Shown here one piece after another: positions 5,188 to 10,393 of a stretch of DNA of 10,393 nucleotides. A program made the position numbers and the translations under genes. The DNA comes from Clostridia bacterium (lineage in GTDB: Bacteria > Bacillota > Clostridia > Oscillospirales > CAG-272): the NCBI GenBank assembly GCA_900770145.1, contig CAAGJL010000299.1, forward strand, positions 1 to 10,393, read 5' to 3'. Under the pieces are notes generated by a model. The model was not told the origin of the DNA. It saw nothing but the letters and a program-made list of their open reading frames with translations, and ran no database searches. Every line of letters starts with the position of its first letter. Position 1 is the stretch's first letter.

Positions 5188-6885
5188 TTACTGAAACTTC
5201 TTTTCCGCCTCGGCGAGCCATGCGCCGACGGTACCGGCAATTTTCTTCATACTGCCCGCCTCATAGGGCACCAGCAGCCCCGCGCTCTTGACCAGCTCCC
5301 CAAAGGTCTTGGTGCCGGCAAGATCGACAAAGGAAAGATACTTTTTGAATGCCGCGTCGTGGTCTTTCATCGCCTCACACCAGAAGCCGAACGCCACCGA
5401 CTGCGCCATGCAGTAGTCGATATAGTAGAGCGGGTGCAGGTAGATATGCAACTGTCTCTGCCAGCCGCCGCCTCTGCCATAGAACGGCAAATCCCCGAAA
5501 TGCAGGTGCGGGCGGTATTCCTTTTCCAGTTCCAGCCAGATTTTGTTGCGCTCGTCGGGCGTGAGGTTTTCGTTTTCGTACATCCGGTGCTGAAAGTCGT
5601 CCACCATACAGCCGTAGGGCAGGAACGTCAGCGCGTCGGCAGCGTGACCCAGCTCATATTTTTCGGTCTGCCTGCCGAAAAAGAGGTGATGCCACGGCTC
5701 GGTGAGAAACTCCATGGACATGGAGTGCACCTCGCACGCGTCAATCGACGGGCTTCTGTAAAAGGGCGGGATGTTGTTGACAAACGAACGGTAGCCGGCA
5801 AAGGCGTGCCCCGCTTCGTGCGTCAGCACGTCCACATCGCCCGCCGTGCCGTTGAAATTGGAGAAGATAAAGGGCACGCGGTAGGTGGGCAGTTCCGTAC
5901 AGTATCCGCCGGGCGCCTTGCCGGGGCGGGAAAGCACGTCAAACAGCTCGTCGCCGAACAGCACGTCGGCAAACCCTGCGGTTTCCTTGCTCATTTCGGT
6001 GTACATTTTACGCCCCGCCGTAAGGATTTCATCCGGCGTGCCTTCGGGCTTTGCGTTGCCGTCGGCAAACATCAGCGAGTTGTCCCACAGCATGATTTCG
6101 TCCACGCCGATGCGCCGTCTCTGCGCCTCGTGCACCGCGTCCGCAACCGGCACCACATCCCGCTTGATCTGCTCGCGATAGGCTTCCAGCTCCTTGTAGC
6201 GGTAGCAGTTTCTGCCCAGGCGATCATAGCCCAGTTCCAGGTAGTTTTTATGCCCCAGCGCGCGTGCCTGCGCGTTGCGGTTTTTCACCAGTTTGTCGTA
6301 AAGTGTGTCAAACTCCTCCCGGTGTTTCTCGAAAAACTCCGCCTCGGCAAGAAAGGCGCGGTGGCGCACCTCGCGGTCGGGGGAAAGTTTGTAAGGGCCA
6401 AGCAGGGGCAGGGGCAGTTCTTTGCCGTCAAACACGGCGATGGCGCCGCCATAAAGTTTCTGATACTCGCTGGTAAGGCGGTTTTCCTCGCTCATCAGCT
6501 CCATAATTGCGGGGGAGAAACTGCGCACCGACATTTCCAGCCCGTCAAAAAGCAGTTTGCCGAACTCTTTTTCAAGATCCGCGCGGTGGGGGGAGGCAAG
6601 CAGCGCCCGCATGACGTTCTGCATGGCTTCCTCAATCGCGGGCGACTGCTCGTCCGCAAAGGTCTGTTCCGCTTCATAGAACGGGTCTTTGGTGTTGATG
6701 GTGTGGCGGATATAGGCGACCGTCATCATGGTCTGCACGCGGTCCTCTTCTGCAAGGAAGTCCAAAAACGCCGTCTTTGCTTCTTCGGGGGTGGCGGCGG
6801 AACGGATTTTTTCTGCGGCGTCGGCAGCAACGGTGCGGTTTTTCTCCACATCCGGGCGCTCATACGGAATTTCACTGAATTTCAT
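5188..6885 (-). CDS. M3 family zinc oligoendopeptidase (PepF-like)
   Basis: This 565-residue cytoplasmic metallopeptidase degrades short peptides. The zinc site is complete: HEAGH at 356-360 (H356 and H360 bind zinc, E357 is catalytic). The third ligand E385 in CEVHSMSMEF lies 29 residues after the first histidine, the spacing seen in thimet oligopeptidase. A downstream H484...Y488..Y491 cluster matches the family's transition-state tyrosine region. Length and layout fit the M3 oligoendopeptidase group related to, but distinct from, classical PepF (the type often annotated 'M3 family oligoendopeptidase'). There is no signal peptide. The ATG at 6885 has AGGAGGAAA about 7 nt upstream, and a good promoter lies at 6919-6947. 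It is divergent from the serine hydrolase at 7029 and upstream of the MATE gene on the same strand. Confidence 0.93.
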   Translation of the reverse strand: MKFSEIPYERPDVEKNRTVAADAAEKIRSAATPEEAKTAFLDFLAEEDRVQTMMTVAYIRHTINTKDPFYEAEQTFADEQSPAIEEAMQNVMRALLASPHRADLEKEFGKLLFDGLEMSVRSFSPAIMELMSEENRLTSEYQKLYGGAIAVFDGKELPLPLLGPYKLSPDREVRHRAFLAEAEFFEKHREEFDTLYDKLVKNRNAQARALGHKNYLELGYDRLGRNCYRYKELEAYREQIKRDVVPVADAVHEAQRRRIGVDEIMLWDNSLMFADGNAKPEGTPDEILTAGRKMYTEMSKETAGFADVLFGDELFDVLSRPGKAPGGYCTELPTYRVPFIFSNFNGTAGDVDVLTHEAGHAFAGYRSFVNNIPPFYRSPSIDACEVHSMSMEFLTEPWHHLFFGRQTEKYELGHAADALTFLPYGCMVDDFQHRMYENENLTPDERNKIWLELEKEYRPHLHFGDLPFYGRGGGWQRQLHIYLHPLYYIDYCMAQSVAFGFWCEAMKDHDAAFKKYLSFVDLAGTKTFGELVKSAGLLVPYEAGSMKKIAGTVGAWLAEAEKKFQ

Positions 6886-6902
6886 CGGATATTTCCTCCT
6901 GT

Positions 6903-6915
6903 AACGATTATCGTT
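6903..6915. promoter_or_regulatory. Palindromic operator-like site in the divergent promoter region
   Basis: AACGAT-T-ATCGTT is a perfect 6-1-6 inverted repeat over the predicted peptidase transcription start (about 6912). The half-site TTATCGT recurs at 7004-7010, over the predicted start of the divergent hydrolase gene. A shared regulator is possible; none is encoded in the window. Confidence 0.4.
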
Positions 6916-6918
6916 TTA

Positions 6919-6947
6919 GTTATATCATATTTTACCCGGATTTTCAA
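6919..6947 (-). promoter_or_regulatory. Sigma-A promoter for the M3 peptidase
   Basis: Read on the minus strand, TTGAAA (6947-6942), a 17-bp spacer and TATAAC (6924-6919) match the consensus at 10 of 12 positions. The predicted start near 6912 gives a leader of about 27 nt carrying AGGAGG. Confidence 0.7.
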
Positions 6948-6970
6948 CCCCTTCCGGCAAAAACACCGAC

Positions 6971-6999
6971 TTGACAAAACGGGTGGGTTACGGTAAGAT
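6971..6999 (+). promoter_or_regulatory. Sigma-A promoter for the serine hydrolase gene
   Basis: TTGACA (6971-6976), a 17-bp spacer and TAAGAT (6994-6999) sit 30 bp before the ATG at 7029. The ribosome binding site AAGGAGG (7016-7022) follows. Confidence 0.7.
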
Positions 7000-7028
7000 A
7001 GAGTTATCGTAAAAAAGGAGGGGAGCAT

Positions 7029-7871
7029 ATGCTGACCAAAACCGATTATGCGGCGCGCGCCGTTGCCGCAGGATACCGGATGTACTTTGCGGCAGAGGGA
7101 GACCGGGAGGGGAACGCCCGTGTGGAAACGATTGTGCCCGCAAACCCGTGCTGTAACTGCTATTCGGTGGCAAAGGCGTTTACCGTGACCGCCTTTGGGA
7201 TGCTGACAGACCGCGGGTTGCTTCGCCCGGAGGACAAACTGGCGGACTATCTCGGCACACAGTTTCCCGCAGGGTGTGACCCGCGCTGGTATGACGTAAC
7301 GCTGGACCAGTTGCTGCTGCACCGGGCGGGCATCGGGATGAAACTGGACATTGACGCGGAGGACGCGCGCGCGTTCCCGCCCGATTACCTGGCATACGTG
7401 CTGCGTTCCGGGCTGATTTACGACCCCGGCACAGCGTATCGTTATACCGACGCCGCGTATTATCTGCTTTCCCGCGTGATTCACGCCGCCGGCGGCAAGG
7501 ACCCGGCGGAACTGTTGCGCCCGGTCTGTATGGAGACGATGCACTTCGGGGAGTTTGCGTGGAGCGTTTGCCCGAGGGGGTACTGTATGGGTGCCACGGG
7601 GCTGTATCTGCGCACGGAAGATTTGCTGAAACTGGGCGTGCTGTACCTGCGGGAGGGCGACTGGATGGGAGAGCGCGTGATTTCAAAAGAGTGGGTGCAT
7701 ACCGTGCTTTCCCGCGGATATGAACTGCACGACATCGGCGGCGGGTGGTTCTCCAAAGGCGGAATGCGCGGGCAGCGCGTGGCGTTTTCCCCCGAAAAAG
7801 GCATCGCCGTGGCGTGGCATTCGTTTGAAAAAACCGTAGATCCCGCAGTGATGTTGGAGATAAAACCATAA
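7029..7871 (+). CDS. Beta-lactamase-fold serine hydrolase (PF00144-like)
   Basis: This is a 280-residue protein of the serine beta-lactamase/penicillin-binding fold, class C/esterase type. The nucleophile motif is SVAK, with S46 and K49, followed by a helix and the family pattern GLLRPEDKLADYL. LTLDQLLLHRAG-type sequence at 90-101 (VTLDQLLLHRAG) matches the conserved 'T(I/L)..LL.H.SG' block. The second motif is YTD (Y139-D141) where YxN is usual. The C-terminal block GGGWFSKGGMRGQ (237-249) and SPEKGIAVAW (254-263) fits the end of the domain. There is no signal peptide, so it is probably cytoplasmic. Activity is unknown: esterase, peptidase and amidase roles are all possible, and true beta-lactamase activity is unlikely without export. 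ATG 7029 has AAGGAGG 6 nt upstream and its own promoter. Confidence 0.88.
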   Translation: MLTKTDYAARAVAAGYRMYFAAEGDREGNARVETIVPANPCCNCYSVAKAFTVTAFGMLTDRGLLRPEDKLADYLGTQFPAGCDPRWYDVTLDQLLLHRAGIGMKLDIDAEDARAFPPDYLAYVLRSGLIYDPGTAYRYTDAAYYLLSRVIHAAGGKDPAELLRPVCMETMHFGEFAWSVCPRGYCMGATGLYLRTEDLLKLGVLYLREGDWMGERVISKEWVHTVLSRGYELHDIGGGWFSKGGMRGQRVAFSPEKGIAVAWHSFEKTVDPAVMLEIKP

Positions 7872-7892
7872 CGCCCGCCTTGCGGCGGGGCG
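7872..7892 (+). terminator. Weak terminator-like hairpin after the hydrolase gene
   Basis: CGCCCGCC (7872-7879), loop TTGC, GGCGGGGCG (7884-7892, one bulged G) forms a stable G/C stem directly after the stop codon. It lacks a T run, so termination is uncertain. Confidence 0.4.
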
Positions 7893-8152
7893 GATCAACC
7901 GATACGCTGCCCGGGGTGCGCCCGCCCGACATTCCGGCGGCTGTGCCGAACGTGTTTCGGGGATTTCACAAAGAGGGCTTTTCCCGAATTCGCACGGCGT
8001 GCCGCTTGTTGCCGACCGCAGGGGGCACATTTCATATCCCCTCTGTATGAGTTGCGGATTTCATAAAACCCGGGCTCAGCGCTCCCGTTAAAAAATCGGA
8101 GCCGTTTGCAGGAATGTTGCCTTTTTTCGCCAACGATCCGGAAAGATTCTTA
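7893..8152. other. Noncoding interval without a convincing gene
   Basis: About 260 bp with no ORF that has a ribosome binding site or recognisable domain. It holds short hairpins (GCAC-GGC-GTGC at 7992-8002; AGGGG/CCCCT at 8020-8042; CGGG/CCCG near 8071-8087). GGATTTCA occurs twice in direct orientation (7961-7968 and 8056-8063), each followed by YAAA. Minus-strand frames stay open but look non-proteinlike and run into the promoter at 8153. It may be a decayed gene or a dispersed intergenic repeat. Confidence 0.5.
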
Positions 8153-8180
8153 TTGACAATTTTCACAAAATGAGTATAAT
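8153..8180 (+). promoter_or_regulatory. Sigma-A promoter for the apt-like/aspS operon
   Basis: TTGACA (8153-8158), a 16-bp spacer and TATAAT (8175-8180) are both perfect hexamers. A second overlapping TATAAT lies at 8180-8185 but its spacing is poor. The predicted start near 8187 leaves a short leader of about 30 nt. Confidence 0.85.
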
Positions 8181-8215
8181 ATAATTTATATGACTTCTTG
8201 TCAGGAGGTTCCCTC

Positions 8216-8770
8216 ATGAAAACCTATCGGATGAATATTGCAGGCCTTACCCGCGAGTTGCCGCTGTGCCCGATTTCAGACACGTTGCAGATCGGCGCGT
8301 TTGTCATTTTCGGCGACCCGGAACTGACCACCGCGGCGGCAAAGGCCCTGCTGGAAAAAGCCCCGCCATACGATTATCTCATCTCCGCAGAGGCAAAAGG
8401 AATCCCGCTGGTGCACGAAATGGCGCGCCTGGCGGGCAATCAGAAGTATTTTCTCGCGCGCAAAGCCCCCAAACTTTATATGCAGGGCGTGATGGAGGTC
8501 ACGGTGCATTCCATCACCACCACCGCGGTGCAGAAACTGTATATCGACAAAGCGGACGCCGCGCTGATGAAAGGCAAACGGATTCTCCTGGTGGACGACG
8601 TGATTTCCACCGGCGAGTCGCTCCGGGCGCTGGAAACGCTGGTGACGGAAGCCGGCGGCATTGTCGCCGGGCGGATGGCAATTCTCGCCGAGGGTGACGC
8701 GCAGGAGCGCGACGACATTATTTATCTTGAAAAATTACCTCTCTTCAATGCAAAGGGAGAGGTTCTTTGA
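8216..8770 (+). CDS. Adenine phosphoribosyltransferase-like PRTase
   Basis: This 184-residue type I phosphoribosyltransferase probably converts a free purine base and PRPP to the nucleotide (AMP if it is an Apt) in the cytoplasm. The PRPP-binding motif RILLVDDVISTGES is at 122-135 with the two acidic residues D127-D128. The segment ISAEAKGIPLVHEMA (57-70) matches the Apt position that carries E(A/S)RGF. Length is close to Apt (about 170-180). Substrate is inferred from overall Apt-like layout; a xanthine or regulatory PRTase is possible. ATG 8216 has AGGAGG at 8203-8208, 7 nt away, and is preferred to a TTG at 8198. Nine nt separate it from aspS, whose ribosome binding site overlaps its stop codon, so the two form an operon. 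Confidence 0.85.
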   Translation: MKTYRMNIAGLTRELPLCPISDTLQIGAFVIFGDPELTTAAAKALLEKAPPYDYLISAEAKGIPLVHEMARLAGNQKYFLARKAPKLYMQGVMEVTVHSITTTAVQKLYIDKADAALMKGKRILLVDDVISTGESLRALETLVTEAGGIVAGRMAILAEGDAQERDDIIYLEKLPLFNAKGEVL

Positions 8771-8779
8771 GGAGTTATT

Positions 8780-10393
<1,614 letters not shown>

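Noticed and set aside
5359..6996. Long plus-strand open frame (545 codons) antisense to the M3 peptidase.
   Set aside because: It is a shadow of a G+C-rich gene: the opposite strand encodes a full peptidase with an intact zinc site, a ribosome binding site and a promoter, and this frame runs across the divergent promoters.
7881..8215. Possible purine riboswitch or other leader RNA upstream of the apt-like gene.
   Set aside because: The promoter at 8153-8180 leaves only about 30 nt of leader, too short for an aptamer, and no aptamer core was recognised upstream.
7683..8217. Minus-strand frames at 7683-8030 and 8032-8217.
   Set aside because: The first overlaps the end of the serine hydrolase, and the second covers the perfect promoter at 8153-8180; neither has a ribosome binding site or recognisable domain.

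Overview
The window looks like a chromosomal segment from a Gram-positive, Clostridia-type bacterium, most plausibly a G+C-rich gut lineage such as Oscillospiraceae or Ruminococcaceae. The pointers are AGGAGG-type ribosome binding sites, sigma-A style TTGACA/TATAAT promoters with 16-17 bp spacers, intrinsic terminators, a lipobox solute-binding protein, and clostridial-type Mgl, M3 peptidase and AspRS sequences. Taxonomy is inferred from protein character only. No rRNA, tRNA, CRISPR array, transposase or phage gene was seen.

Layout. (a) 1-1945, minus strand: the start of a galactose-type sugar ABC transporter operon, mglB then mglA, with mglA cut by the left edge. (b) 1946-3061: a regulatory region and a small plus-strand unit. 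It has a near-consensus promoter (2125-2153), a folded leader RNA, a 27-codon ORF with a strong intrinsic terminator inside it, and an unrecognised membrane-anchored exported protein (2321-3016). A 14-bp-stem bidirectional terminator ends it. (c) 3063-6885, minus strand: an M3 oligopeptidase (pepF-like), then a MATE efflux transporter, then a small membrane protein of the 'putative ABC transporter permease' (CmpB-like) family. The peptidase-MATE gap is rich in hairpins and ends in a terminator-like hairpin directly against the MATE start codon. (d) 6886-7028: a divergent promoter region serving the peptidase (minus) and a beta-lactamase-fold serine hydrolase (plus, 7029-7871). (e) 7872-8152: noncoding DNA of unclear nature. 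(f) 8153-10393, plus strand: a strong promoter driving an adenine-phosphoribosyltransferase-like gene and aspS, the latter cut by the right edge.

Most of the genes are ordinary housekeeping or transport functions: sugar uptake, peptide breakdown, efflux, purine salvage and tRNA charging. The least explained parts are two leader regions. One lies upstream of the unknown membrane protein (2125-2324). It combines a promoter, a structured RNA, a translationally coupled mini-ORF and a terminator, so it looks like an attenuation device or riboswitch-like element that I cannot assign to a known class. The other lies upstream of the MATE gene (5033-5162). Both are candidates, not demonstrated systems.
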